From Streptomyces rimosus subsp. rimosus (GTDB taxonomy: Bacteria; Actinomycetota; Actinomycetes; Streptomycetales; Streptomycetaceae), in contig NZ_JOCQ01000029.1 of the NCBI RefSeq assembly GCF_000720725.1, positions 23,048 through 87,047 of the forward strand: a stretch of 64,000 bases of DNA. The letters are read 5' to 3'. Position numbers and translations under genes: made by a program. The notes under the pieces are model-generated. The model saw only the letters and a program-made list of their open reading frames with translations. It was not told where the DNA came from and ran no database searches. Shown piece after piece: positions 51,972 to 59,575 of the stretch; within the stretch, counting starts at the first letter, position 1, and every line of letters begins with the position of its first letter.

Positions 51972-52820
51972 ATGACGAATCCGCAGAAAGTCCTTGTCAC
52001 CGGTGCCACCGGAACCGTCGGCCGCCAGGTCGTCGCCGAACTGCTCGCCCGCGGCCATGCGGTCCGCGCCCTTACCCGGGACGCCGCCAAGGCGAACTTC
52101 CCGGCAGGCGTCGAGGCCGTCGAGGGCGACCTGACCGAGCCCGACAGCCTCGTCCCGGCTCTGGAGGGGGTCACCGGGCTGCACCTGATCACGTTCGGCG
52201 GCGCTTATTTCGCCCCGCTGGAGACCGGCCCGCGCATCCTGGAACTGGCCCGCGCGGCCGGCGTACGCCGCGTCACCGTGCTGCACGGCGGCGGCCCCTC
52301 CCCGCTGGAGGACGCGGTACGCGCCAGCGGCGGCGTGGACTGGACCGTTCTGATGCCGGTCGAGTTCATGTCCAACGCCCTGGAGTGGGCGCCGGGTGTC
52401 GTGGATGCGGACGAGGTCCGTGAGCCGTTCGTGGACCGGCTGAGCGCCATGGTCCACGAGGGGGACATCGGCGCCGTCGCCGCGGTCGCCCTCACGGAGG
52501 AGGGGCACGCGGGCCGGGAGTACGTGATCACCGGGCCCGAGCTGCTGACCGTCGGCGACAAGGTGGCCGCCCTGGCCGCCGCCCGGGGCCGGGAGATATC
52601 CCTGGTCGAGCTCACTCAGGAGCAGGCCGTGGCGCGGTGGCGGGCCGCGGGCCACTCCGAGGAGACGATCGGCTTTCTGCTGGAGGTGTACGGGAACACG
52701 CCGGAGGCGGGCCGTACGGTCGCCGGCACCGTCGAGAAGGTCACCGGCCGTCCCGCCCGTACCTTCGCCCGGTGGGCCGCCGAGCACGCGGACGCTTTCG
52801 CCGGGACCGGCGCCGCGTAG
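51972..52820 (+). CDS. NAD(P)H-binding NmrA-type oxidoreductase / regulator
   Basis: 282 residues. The atypical short-chain dehydrogenase fold is clear: KVLVTGATGTVGRQVVAELL (G-x-x-G-x-x-G), VEAVEGDLTEPDSLVPALEG, RVTVLHGGGPSP and VLMPVEFMSNALEW, with C-terminal LTEEGHAGREYVITGPELLT. The usual Tyr-Lys catalytic pair is not evident, as in NmrA or QOR2-like proteins that sense NADP(H) or reduce quinones. An inverted repeat lies in the promoter. Convergent with the esterase gene, with a terminator between. Confidence 0.87.
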   Translation: MTNPQKVLVTGATGTVGRQVVAELLARGHAVRALTRDAAKANFPAGVEAVEGDLTEPDSLVPALEGVTGLHLITFGGAYFAPLETGPRILELARAAGVRRVTVLHGGGPSPLEDAVRASGGVDWTVLMPVEFMSNALEWAPGVVDADEVREPFVDRLSAMVHEGDIGAVAAVALTEEGHAGREYVITGPELLTVGDKVAALAAARGREISLVELTQEQAVARWRAAGHSEETIGFLLEVYGNTPEAGRTVAGTVEKVTGRPARTFARWAAEHADAFAGTGAA

Positions 52821-52832
52821 CGCGGGGTTCTC

Positions 52833-52857
52833 CCCGGCGGGGGCGCGCCCCGCCGGG
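52833..52857. terminator. Bidirectional terminator
   Basis: CCCGGCGGGG (52833-52842) pairs perfectly with CCCCGCCGGG (52848-52857) across five bases, between convergent genes. Confidence 0.75.
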
Positions 52858-52865
52858 TCACCGGT

Positions 52866-54047
52866 TCACGAAGTGCCCACCACGTCCTGCGGGAACGTCA
52901 GCTGCCTGCCCATCCACTGGAGCGCGGCGGGCAGTTCGCGCCGCCAGGTGGCGAAGTTGTGGCTGCCCTGGTCCAGGATGATCGACTCGGCCTTCATCGG
53001 CGGCTTGACCGCGTTCAGGAACTCCTTTGCCGCCGGGTAGTTCTTCTCGCCCTCCCGGCTGGTGCCGATCAGCACCGACACCTGGGGCGCGGGCAGGTGC
53101 GCCAGCCGCCACATCAGGTCGTGCTCCCGCTTGCGCTTGGCGCGGTCCTTGTCGTCCCCGAAGAGGTTGCCGGTGGTGGGGTCGCTGGTGACCTTGTAGT
53201 CGGGCGAGAGGGCCGCCGCCGAGGTGTACGTGCCGGGGTGCCGCATGGTCAGCTGGAGGGCGCAGCTGCCGCCGGACGAGTAGCCGAGCACGCCCCAGCC
53301 GCCCTTGTCGTGGCCGACCCGGTAGTGCTCCTTGAGCGCGGTGGGCAGATCGCTCGCGAAGAACGTCTCCGCCTGCGGGCCGCCCGGCACGTCCACGCAC
53401 TGGGTGTCGCGCGGCGGCGCGATGGTGGGCCGCAGCATGACGATCACGGTGGGCTGCATCTTGTTCTTGGCGATCAGGTCGCCGGCGGTCTGCGTCACCC
53501 GCAGGTGCTGGGCCAGCAGGTAGTGGCCGCCCGGGTAGCCGCTGATGGCGACGATGACGGGGAAGCGCTGGCGCTCGTACTGCTTCTGGAAGTACTGCGG
53601 CGGCAGGTAGACGTACGCCGGGTCCACGGCCTTGGTGGTCTTGCCCACGATCCGTACGGACTCCACCTTGCCGACCTTGTCGGGCGCGCCCTTCGGCAGG
53701 CCGTGCACCTTGTCCAGGCCCTCGGCCCCGGCGGGCTGCACGAGGCCCTTCGACGGGTCGCCGGCCGGGCCCGCTTCCCCGTCGCCCCACTTGGCGACGG
53801 CGCCCGGGGCGTCGTCGTACAGGCCGAGGAGTTCGTGCCAGGAACCGTAGAACTGGAAGTTGGCGTTCACGACGAGGCCGAGCGCGGCGACGATGGACAG
53901 CTGCGTGGCCAGGATGGAGCCGATGCGGCCCAGCCAGGCGAGCGGCCCCTTCTTGGCGAAGCGCGGCCACTGCCAGAGCGTGAGACCCACGCACACCACG
54001 GCGACCGCGATCATGGTGTACAACAGCGATCGGCTGGTCAGTTCCAT
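52866..54047 (-). CDS. Membrane-anchored esterase (esterase D / antigen 85-like alpha/beta hydrolase)
   Basis: 393 residues; ATG with TGGGGAAG upstream. Two N-terminal transmembrane helices (LYTMIAVAVVCVGLTLW and ILATQLSIVAALGLVVNA) precede an exported hydrolase domain: PVIVAISGYPGGHYLL, GWGVLGYSSGGSCALQLTMR with the G-x-S-x-G nucleophile elbow, and GSHNFATWRRELPAALQW with the catalytic His. The family includes mycolyltransferases and ferri-siderophore esterases; the substrate is unknown. Divergent TetR gene upstream, likely its regulator. Confidence 0.87.
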   Translation of the reverse strand: MELTSRSLLYTMIAVAVVCVGLTLWQWPRFAKKGPLAWLGRIGSILATQLSIVAALGLVVNANFQFYGSWHELLGLYDDAPGAVAKWGDGEAGPAGDPSKGLVQPAGAEGLDKVHGLPKGAPDKVGKVESVRIVGKTTKAVDPAYVYLPPQYFQKQYERQRFPVIVAISGYPGGHYLLAQHLRVTQTAGDLIAKNKMQPTVIVMLRPTIAPPRDTQCVDVPGGPQAETFFASDLPTALKEHYRVGHDKGGWGVLGYSSGGSCALQLTMRHPGTYTSAAALSPDYKVTSDPTTGNLFGDDKDRAKRKREHDLMWRLAHLPAPQVSVLIGTSREGEKNYPAAKEFLNAVKPPMKAESIILDQGSHNFATWRRELPAALQWMGRQLTFPQDVVGTS

Positions 54048-54079
54048 TGCTTCCCCAGGTGTTCCCGCACGCGTTCCGA

Positions 54080-54107
54080 CAGTCTCCGAAGAGCAGTCTC
54101 CGAAGAG
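54080..54107. repeat. 14-bp perfect tandem repeat in the esterase leader
   Basis: CAGTCTCCGAAGAG occurs twice in direct succession (54080-54093 and 54094-54107), 33 to 60 bases upstream of the esterase ATG in the 308-bp divergent region between the esterase and TetR genes. Nothing else is recognised in that region apart from ribosome sites. Confidence 0.75.
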
Positions 54108-54355
54108 CCCATTGCGCCAGGTTTGATGCCTCCCGGGGACACGTCGTTGCCACCGCGCGCACTTGTTCCCCAAGGCGCCCACGCCCCCTTCCCTCCCCGT
54201 CACCTGCGGGCCGTCTCCCGTCCACCCCGCACGCCGGGCGCGGCCGGGCGGCGGGGCGCCGCACCGGTCCGAAGGCTTGTGCGGTGGGGGCAGTGGCATC
54301 CTGGGGGCACCGGTCCGGTGGAGGGCCGCGCTCAGGGAGGACGGCGAGGACGGCG

Positions 54356-54949
54356 ATGGTGACCGAGACGGCAGGGCAGGAATCCGTACGACCCATGCGC
54401 GCCGACGCGCGCCGCAACTACGAGCGGCTGCTGGCGGTGGCCCGTACGGCCTTCACGGACCACGGGACGGACACCTCGCTGGAGGACATCGCACGGCGCG
54501 CGGGCGTGGGGATCGGCACCCTCTACCGGCACTTCCCGAACCGGACGGCCCTGATGGGCGCCGTGTTCCAGGGCGAGGTGGACGCGCTGCTGGCGCACGC
54601 CAGGGAGCTGAGCGACGCGCCGCACCCGTGCGCGGCGCTCGTCGAGTGGCTGCGGGCGATCATCGCGCACGCGAGTACCTACCGCGGGCTGTCCCGGGCG
54701 CTGATGGCCGCGCCGGGCGACGCCACCTCCGGGCTGTCGCGGTGCAGCGTCCCGATGCGCGAGGCGGGCGGCGAACTGCTCAGCCGCGCGCAGGAGGCGG
54801 GCGCCGTACGGACCGATGTGAACATCAGCGATCTGATGCAGCTCACCAACGGCATCGCGCTGGCGGTGGAGGAGTCACCGGACGATCCCGGCCTGGCCGA
54901 CCGGCTGCTCACGCTGACGCTGACCGGGCTGCGGCCCGAGAAGGGCTGA
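54356..54949 (+). CDS. TetR family transcriptional regulator
   Basis: 197 residues; ATG with GGCGAGGA upstream. HTH: RADARRNYERLLAVARTAFT, DHGTDTSLEDIARRAGVGIG, TLYRHFPNRTALMGAVFQGE. The C-terminal domain fits the SACE_7040/TetR_C_49-like group (LVEWLRAIIAHASTYRGLSR, DLMQLTNGIALAVEESPDDP). It probably controls the divergent esterase gene. Just after the stop, about 27 bases repeat the last codons in another frame, a small duplication. Confidence 0.9.
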   Translation: MVTETAGQESVRPMRADARRNYERLLAVARTAFTDHGTDTSLEDIARRAGVGIGTLYRHFPNRTALMGAVFQGEVDALLAHARELSDAPHPCAALVEWLRAIIAHASTYRGLSRALMAAPGDATSGLSRCSVPMREAGGELLSRAQEAGAVRTDVNISDLMQLTNGIALAVEESPDDPGLADRLLTLTLTGLRPEKG

Positions 54950-55051
54950 CGGGACTGCGCTCCGAGAAGGGGTGAGCGGGCCGGATGGTGTCGTCCGGCC
55001 GCCCGTGTCATCAGGCCGTGCCGGCGCGGCCGTACGCGCGCCGGCACCTCT

Positions 55052-56038
55052 TCAGCGGCGGCGGGGTGCCAGGTCGGCGACCCGGCCGCCCGGCGGCTCG
55101 GCCAGCGGCGCGGCCGTCCGCAGCTGCGGCCCGGAACCGCCGCCGCCCGGAGCCGGATTGCGCCGCTGGCCGGGCAGCGGTACGTCCCGGCGTGGACCGC
55201 GGCGGTCGGCCGCCACCACCTCCGATGCCGGCTGGCCGGCTCCCGCGCCGGCACCGGGCCCGCCCGCCACCGAGATCTGCACGCCCTGGTCGGCCAGCGC
55301 CTGCAGCTCGGTCGCGGCCCGGTCGTCGTGGCCCGGCGGTTCGTCCGTCACCAGCCGGGTGATCACGTCCGTGGGCACCGTCTGGAACATGGTGTCCGTA
55401 CCGAGCTTGGTGTGGTCGGCGAGGACCACGACCTCCGCCGCCGCCTGCACCAGCGCCCGGTCCACGCTCGCGGAGAGCATGTTGGACGTGGACAGGCCGC
55501 GCTCGGCGGTCAGACCGCTGCCCGAGAGGAAGGCGCGGGAGACCCGCAGCCCCTGGAGCGACTGCTCGGCCCCGCTGCCGACCAGCGCGTAGTTCGAGCC
55601 GCGCAGGGTGCCGCCGGTCATCACGACCTCGACACGGTTGGCGTGCGCCAACGCCTGGGCGACCAGGAGGGAGTTGGTGACCACGGTCAGACCGGGCACC
55701 CGCGCGAGCCGGCGGGCCAGCTCCTGCGTGGTGGTCCCGGCGCCGACCACGATGGCCTCGCCTTCTTCGACGAAGCCGGCGGCGAGATCGGCGATGGCCG
55801 TCTTCTCCGCGGTCGCTAGATGGGATTTCTGTGGGAAGCCGGACTCCCGGGCGAAACCGCCCGGCAAGACCGCACCGCCGTGCCGGCGGTCGAGCAGTCC
55901 TTCTGCCTCCAGCGCCCGCACGTCCCGCCGTACGGTTACTTCGGAGGTCTGGACGACGCGGGCGAGCTCACGGAGCGACACCGCTCCGTTCGCCCGCACC
56001 ATTTCGAGGATCAGTTGGCGACGTTCTGCAGCGAACAC
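55052..56038 (-). CDS. DeoR/GlpR family transcriptional regulator
   Basis: 328 residues from GTG. HTH: AERRQLILEMVRANGAVSLR, ELARVVQTSEVTVRRDVRAL and EAEGLLDRRHGGAVLPGG. The sensor domain has GTTTQELARRL, LTVVTNSLLVAQALA, VVMTGGTLRGSN and VVLADHTKLGTDTMF, the sugar-phosphate pocket of the family. A Gly/Pro/Arg-rich tail of about 70 residues follows, longer than usual. It probably represses sugar or nucleoside catabolism; deoD lies 2.5 kb away. Upstream sits a CTGCT-GAA-AGCAG dyad (about 56068-56080). Confidence 0.9.
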   Translation of the reverse strand: MFAAERRQLILEMVRANGAVSLRELARVVQTSEVTVRRDVRALEAEGLLDRRHGGAVLPGGFARESGFPQKSHLATAEKTAIADLAAGFVEEGEAIVVGAGTTTQELARRLARVPGLTVVTNSLLVAQALAHANRVEVVMTGGTLRGSNYALVGSGAEQSLQGLRVSRAFLSGSGLTAERGLSTSNMLSASVDRALVQAAAEVVVLADHTKLGTDTMFQTVPTDVITRLVTDEPPGHDDRAATELQALADQGVQISVAGGPGAGAGAGQPASEVVAADRRGPRRDVPLPGQRRNPAPGGGGSGPQLRTAAPLAEPPGGRVADLAPRRR

Positions 56039-56363
56039 GAAACTGACAGTAACGCCAACGACCGTCTGCTTTCAGCAGGTTGCACCAATTAACGGAAGTT
56101 GTTCGTTCCCGACCCTCGCACGTGGTATATGCCGGTGGCCGGTCACGCAGTGACACCAGAGTGCCATGAAGCGGCGCTCCCCGAGGCCTCCCGCCGCCGG
56201 AAGGTACGGGGAACACGCGCGCGGACGGCCCGCCCGCCGGGCTTCCGGGGGCCTCACCCGCGCCCGTGGGACCGGACGGGCCCCGGCCCGTTCATCCCGT
56301 TGGCCGCGATCTGTTCGGTTCTTTTCGGCGGTCCACCGGCGCCGTCCGGGGCTGCCCGGCGCT
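56039..56363. other. Intergenic stretch between the lpd-like and deoR-type genes
   Basis: 325 bases, no supported gene. It holds the deoR promoter region with the CTGCT...AGCAG dyad and an AT-rich GTATATGCC patch, and the 3' region of the lpd-like gene, where no convincing terminator hairpin was found. Confidence 0.45.
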
Positions 56364-57809
56364 CTACTCGCTGGACATCTTGCGCGTGTGCAGCTGCCGC
56401 GCGACCTCGGCGATCGAGCCGGACAGCGACGGGTAGACGGTGAAAGCGCTGGCGATCTGCTCCACCGTCAGGTTGTTGTCGACCGCGAGCGATATCGGGT
56501 GGATCAGCTCGCTGGCGCGCGGGGAGACCACCACGCCGCCGACGACGATGCCCGTACCGGGGCGGCAGAACAGCTTCACGAAGCCGTCGCGGATGCCCTG
56601 CATCTTCGCGCGCGGGTTGCGCAGCAGCGGCAGCTTGACGACCCGGGCGTCGATCCGGCCCGCGTCCACGTCCGCCTGGCTGTAACCGACGGTGGCGATC
56701 TCCGGGTCGGTGAAGACGTTCGCGGAGACGGCCTTGAGGTTGAGCGGGGTCACCGCGTCGCCGAGGAAGTGGTACATCGCGATCCGGCCCTGCATCGCGG
56801 CCACGGAGGCCAGCGCGAGGACGCCGGTGCAGTCGCCCGCCGCGTAGACGCCGGGGGCCGAGGTGCGCGAGACCTTGTCCGTCCAGATGTGGCCGGACTC
56901 CTTCAGGCGTACGCCGGCCTCTTCGAGCCCGATGCCCTCGGTGTTCGGGATGGAGCCGACCGCCATGAGGCAGTGCGAACCGGTGATCGTACGACCGTCC
57001 GACAGAGTGACCTCGACCCGGTCCCCGACCCTCTTGGCCGAGGCGGCCCGCGAGCGCGCCATCACGTTCATGCCGCGGCGGCGGAAGACGTCCTCCAGGA
57101 CGGCGGCGGCGTCCGGGTCCTCGCCGGGCAGCACCCGGTCGCGGGAGGAGACGAGGGTGACGCGGGAGCCGAGCGCCTGGTAGGCGCCGGCGAACTCGGC
57201 GCCGGTGACGCCGGAGCCGACCACGATCAGCTCTTCCGGCAGCTCGTCGAGGTCGTAGACCTGCGTCCAGTTCAGGATGCGCTCGCCGTCCGGCTGCGCG
57301 TCCGGGATCTCGCGCGGGTGGGCGCCGGTCGCGATCAGCACGGCGTCCGCGGTGAGCGTCTCCTGCGTACCGTCCGCCGCGGTGACGGTGACCGTGCGCG
57401 AGCCGTCCGGCGACTGGCCCGGCTCCAGCCGGCCGCGGCCGCGCAGCACGCGGCCACCCGCCCGGGTGACGGAGGCGGTGATGTCATGCGACTGGGCGAG
57501 CGCCAGGCGCTTCACCCGCCGGTTGACCTTGCCGAGGTCCACCCCGACGACGCGCGCGGGGCGGTCGACCGGCGGGGTGTCGTCCTCGACGATGATGCCC
57601 AGCTCGTCGTACGACGAGTCGAAGGTGGTCATCACCTCGGCCGTCGCGATGAGGGTCTTGGACGGGACGCAGTCGGTCAGCACCGACGCCCCGCCCAGGC
57701 CGTCGCAGTCGACGACGGTCACCTCCGCGCCGAGAGAGGCGCCCACCAGGGCCGCCTCGTATCCGCCGGGTCCGCCACCGATGATCACGATCCGAGTCAC
57801 GTACTCCAT
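56364..57809 (-). CDS. NAD(P)H-quinone dehydrogenase, Lpd-like flavoprotein
   Basis: 481 residues. FAD motif RIVIIGGGPGGYEAALVGAS, NAD motif LIVVGSGVTGAEFAGAYQAL, second FAD motif APGVYAAGDCTGVLALASVA and the C-terminal dimer domain (NVFTDPEIATVGYSQADV) are those of flavoprotein disulfide reductases. The redox site reads GLGGASVLTDCVPSKTLIAT: the first Cys of the C-x4-C pair is Ser, so it cannot act as a disulfide reductase. Mycobacterial LpdA with the same loss is a quinone reductase. The start may be the ATG at 57809 or a GTG three codons later with GGAG upstream. Confidence 0.88.
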   Translation of the reverse strand: MEYVTRIVIIGGGPGGYEAALVGASLGAEVTVVDCDGLGGASVLTDCVPSKTLIATAEVMTTFDSSYDELGIIVEDDTPPVDRPARVVGVDLGKVNRRVKRLALAQSHDITASVTRAGGRVLRGRGRLEPGQSPDGSRTVTVTAADGTQETLTADAVLIATGAHPREIPDAQPDGERILNWTQVYDLDELPEELIVVGSGVTGAEFAGAYQALGSRVTLVSSRDRVLPGEDPDAAAVLEDVFRRRGMNVMARSRAASAKRVGDRVEVTLSDGRTITGSHCLMAVGSIPNTEGIGLEEAGVRLKESGHIWTDKVSRTSAPGVYAAGDCTGVLALASVAAMQGRIAMYHFLGDAVTPLNLKAVSANVFTDPEIATVGYSQADVDAGRIDARVVKLPLLRNPRAKMQGIRDGFVKLFCRPGTGIVVGGVVVSPRASELIHPISLAVDNNLTVEQIASAFTVYPSLSGSIAEVARQLHTRKMSSE

Positions 57810-57905
57810 TGTCCCGCACGCCCGCGCCGGGTTACCCCCCGGGGGCCGCCGTTCGAACCCCGAGTACCACGAGCGCACCCCCTGACCTCCCGTACCCTCG
57901 GAACC

Positions 57906-58343
57906 ATGTCGCTCTACGCCGCGTACGCCGGCAACCTCGACGCGCGGCTGATGACCCGCCGCGCCCCGCACTCGCCGCTGCGCGGCACGGGCTGGCTCAA
58001 CGGCTGGCGGCTGACGTTCGGCGGGGAGCAGATGGGCTGGGAGGGAGCGCTCCCGACGATCGTCGAGGCCCCCCGCTCGCAGGTGTTCGTCGCCCTCTAC
58101 GACATCGCGTCCATGGACGAGGAGTCCATGGACCGCTGGGAGGGCGTGGGCATGGACATCTACCGCCGGATGCGGGTACGGGTGCACACCCTGGAGGGCG
58201 ACGAGGCCGCCTGGCTGTACGTCCTCAACGGCTACGAGGGCGGCCTGCCCTCCGCCCGCTACCTCGGCGAGATCGCGGACGCGGCGGAGTCGGCGGGGGC
58301 GCCGCACGACTATGTGATGGAGCTGCGGAAGCGGCCCTGTTAG
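57906..58343 (+). CDS. Gamma-glutamylcyclotransferase-like protein
   Basis: 145 residues. The N-terminal YAAYAGNLDARLMTRRAP corresponds to the Y-G-S/N-L substrate loop. LTFGGEQMGWEGALPTIVEA and FVALYDIASMDEESMDRWEG with the catalytic-type Glu/Asp, then AWLYVLNGYEGGLPSARYLG, complete the AIG2/GGCT fold. These enzymes release 5-oxoproline from gamma-glutamyl peptides or amines; the substrate is open. Divergent from the lpd-like gene across 96 bp. Confidence 0.85.
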   Translation: MSLYAAYAGNLDARLMTRRAPHSPLRGTGWLNGWRLTFGGEQMGWEGALPTIVEAPRSQVFVALYDIASMDEESMDRWEGVGMDIYRRMRVRVHTLEGDEAAWLYVLNGYEGGLPSARYLGEIADAAESAGAPHDYVMELRKRPC

Positions 58344-58440
58344 GGGCGCCGGTCCGCGGCCGGGACCCGGCCCCGCTCCATCGGCCCGCCGGTGGGCGGG
58401 CGGCCTCGGGCGCGGCGTGTTCGAGCGGTGGTTCCGGGCC

Positions 58441-58460
58441 GTTCGTATGGATCTACGAAC
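58441..58460. promoter_or_regulatory. Perfect inverted repeat upstream of deoD
   Basis: GTTCGTATGGATCTACGAAC: two 7-bp arms (58441-58447, 58454-58460) around a six-base spacer, 67 bases upstream of the GTG of deoD. A likely operator; which regulator binds is unknown. A TACCCT -10-like box at 58515-58520 lies seven bases before the GTG. Confidence 0.5.
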
Positions 58461-58527
58461 AGATCCCCCGGATGCCGTCGGCCGGGACATCTACGCGCGT
58501 AGGCAATTACCGGCTACCCTCGTCCGC

Positions 58528-59349
58528 GTGAACGCATCTGTTACCCCGGACATCGCGCGCGACCCGCAGGGCGCCGCCGCCGACGCCGCCGCCCGCCTCC
58601 GCGAGCTGACCGGCGCCGAGACCCACGACGTCGCCCTGGTGATGGGCTCCGGCTGGGCGCCGGCGGCCGAGGCACTGGGCACCCCCGAGCACGAATTCCC
58701 GGTCACCGAGCTGCCCGGCTTCCCGGCGCCGGCCGTCGCGGGCCACGGCGGCAAGTTCCGCTCGTACAAGATCGGCGAGAAGCGGGCCCTGGTCTTCCTG
58801 GGCCGTACGCACTACTACGAGGGCCGCGGCGTGGCCCCCGTCGTGCACGGCATCCGTACCGCCGTGGCGGCCGGCTGCAAGACCGTGGTGCTCACCAACG
58901 GGTGCGGCGGCCTGCGCGACGGCATGCGCCCCGGCCAGCCGGTCCTGATCAGCGACCACCTGAACATGACCGCCACCTCCCCGATCGTCGGCGCCCGCTT
59001 CGTCGACCTGACCGACCTGTACTCGCCGCGGCTGCGCGCGCTGTGCAAGGAGGTCGACGCGACACTGGAGGAGGGTGTCTACGCCCAGCTCCCCGGCCCG
59101 CACTACGAGACCCCGGCCGAGATCAAGATGCTGCGCACCCTGGGCGCGGACCTGGTCGGCATGTCCACCGTCCTGGAGGCGATCGCCGCCCGTGAGGCCG
59201 GTGCCGAGGTGCTCGGGCTGTCCCTGGTGACGAACCTCGCCGCGGGCATGACCGGCGAGCCGCTGAACCACGAAGAGGTGCTGCAGGCCGGCCGCGACTC
59301 CGCGACGCGCATGGGCAGCCTGCTCGGCCAGGTGCTCGGCAAGCTCTGA
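58528..59349 (+). CDS. deoD: Purine-nucleoside phosphorylase
   Basis: 273 residues from GTG. The class II PNP pattern is complete: VALVMGSGWAPAAEAL (phosphate loop), LPGFPAPAVAGHGGKFRSYK with the catalytic His, FLGRTHYYEGRGVAPVVHGI, LTNGCGGLRDGMRPGQPVLI, QLPGPHYETPAEIKMLRTLG and VGMSTVLEAIAAREAGAEVL. It splits inosine or guanosine with phosphate to base and ribose 1-phosphate for salvage. The symbol follows Streptomyces usage, although trimeric PNP is also called punA. No ribosome site is evident and a -10-like box lies close, so the mRNA may be leaderless. The phosphohexomutase gene follows. Confidence 0.94.
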   Translation: MNASVTPDIARDPQGAAADAAARLRELTGAETHDVALVMGSGWAPAAEALGTPEHEFPVTELPGFPAPAVAGHGGKFRSYKIGEKRALVFLGRTHYYEGRGVAPVVHGIRTAVAAGCKTVVLTNGCGGLRDGMRPGQPVLISDHLNMTATSPIVGARFVDLTDLYSPRLRALCKEVDATLEEGVYAQLPGPHYETPAEIKMLRTLGADLVGMSTVLEAIAAREAGAEVLGLSLVTNLAAGMTGEPLNHEEVLQAGRDSATRMGSLLGQVLGKL

Positions 59350-59386
59350 GCGCCGCGACGGCGGTCCGAGCGACACGCAAGCAGGA

Positions 59387-59414
59387 GTACGGGGCGTTCA
59401 CGGACGCCCCGTAC
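59387..59414 (+). terminator. Terminator after deoD
   Basis: GTACGGGGCGT (59387-59397) pairs perfectly with ACGCCCCGTAC (59404-59414), six-base loop, 37 bases after the deoD stop. Confidence 0.75.
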
Positions 59415-59575
59415 GTCGTACGGGTGCCCCGCGGCGCCCCGTACGGGAAAGGCCAGGACACCCCGGCCGCCCGGCGCGGCCGTACACCCGCCGGTCGAAC
59501 AATCGCGCGGAGTGGGTAAGCGTTAACGCGCCGAGCGCTTCCCCCCACCACCGCAACCAGAGGCAGGAGCATCAC

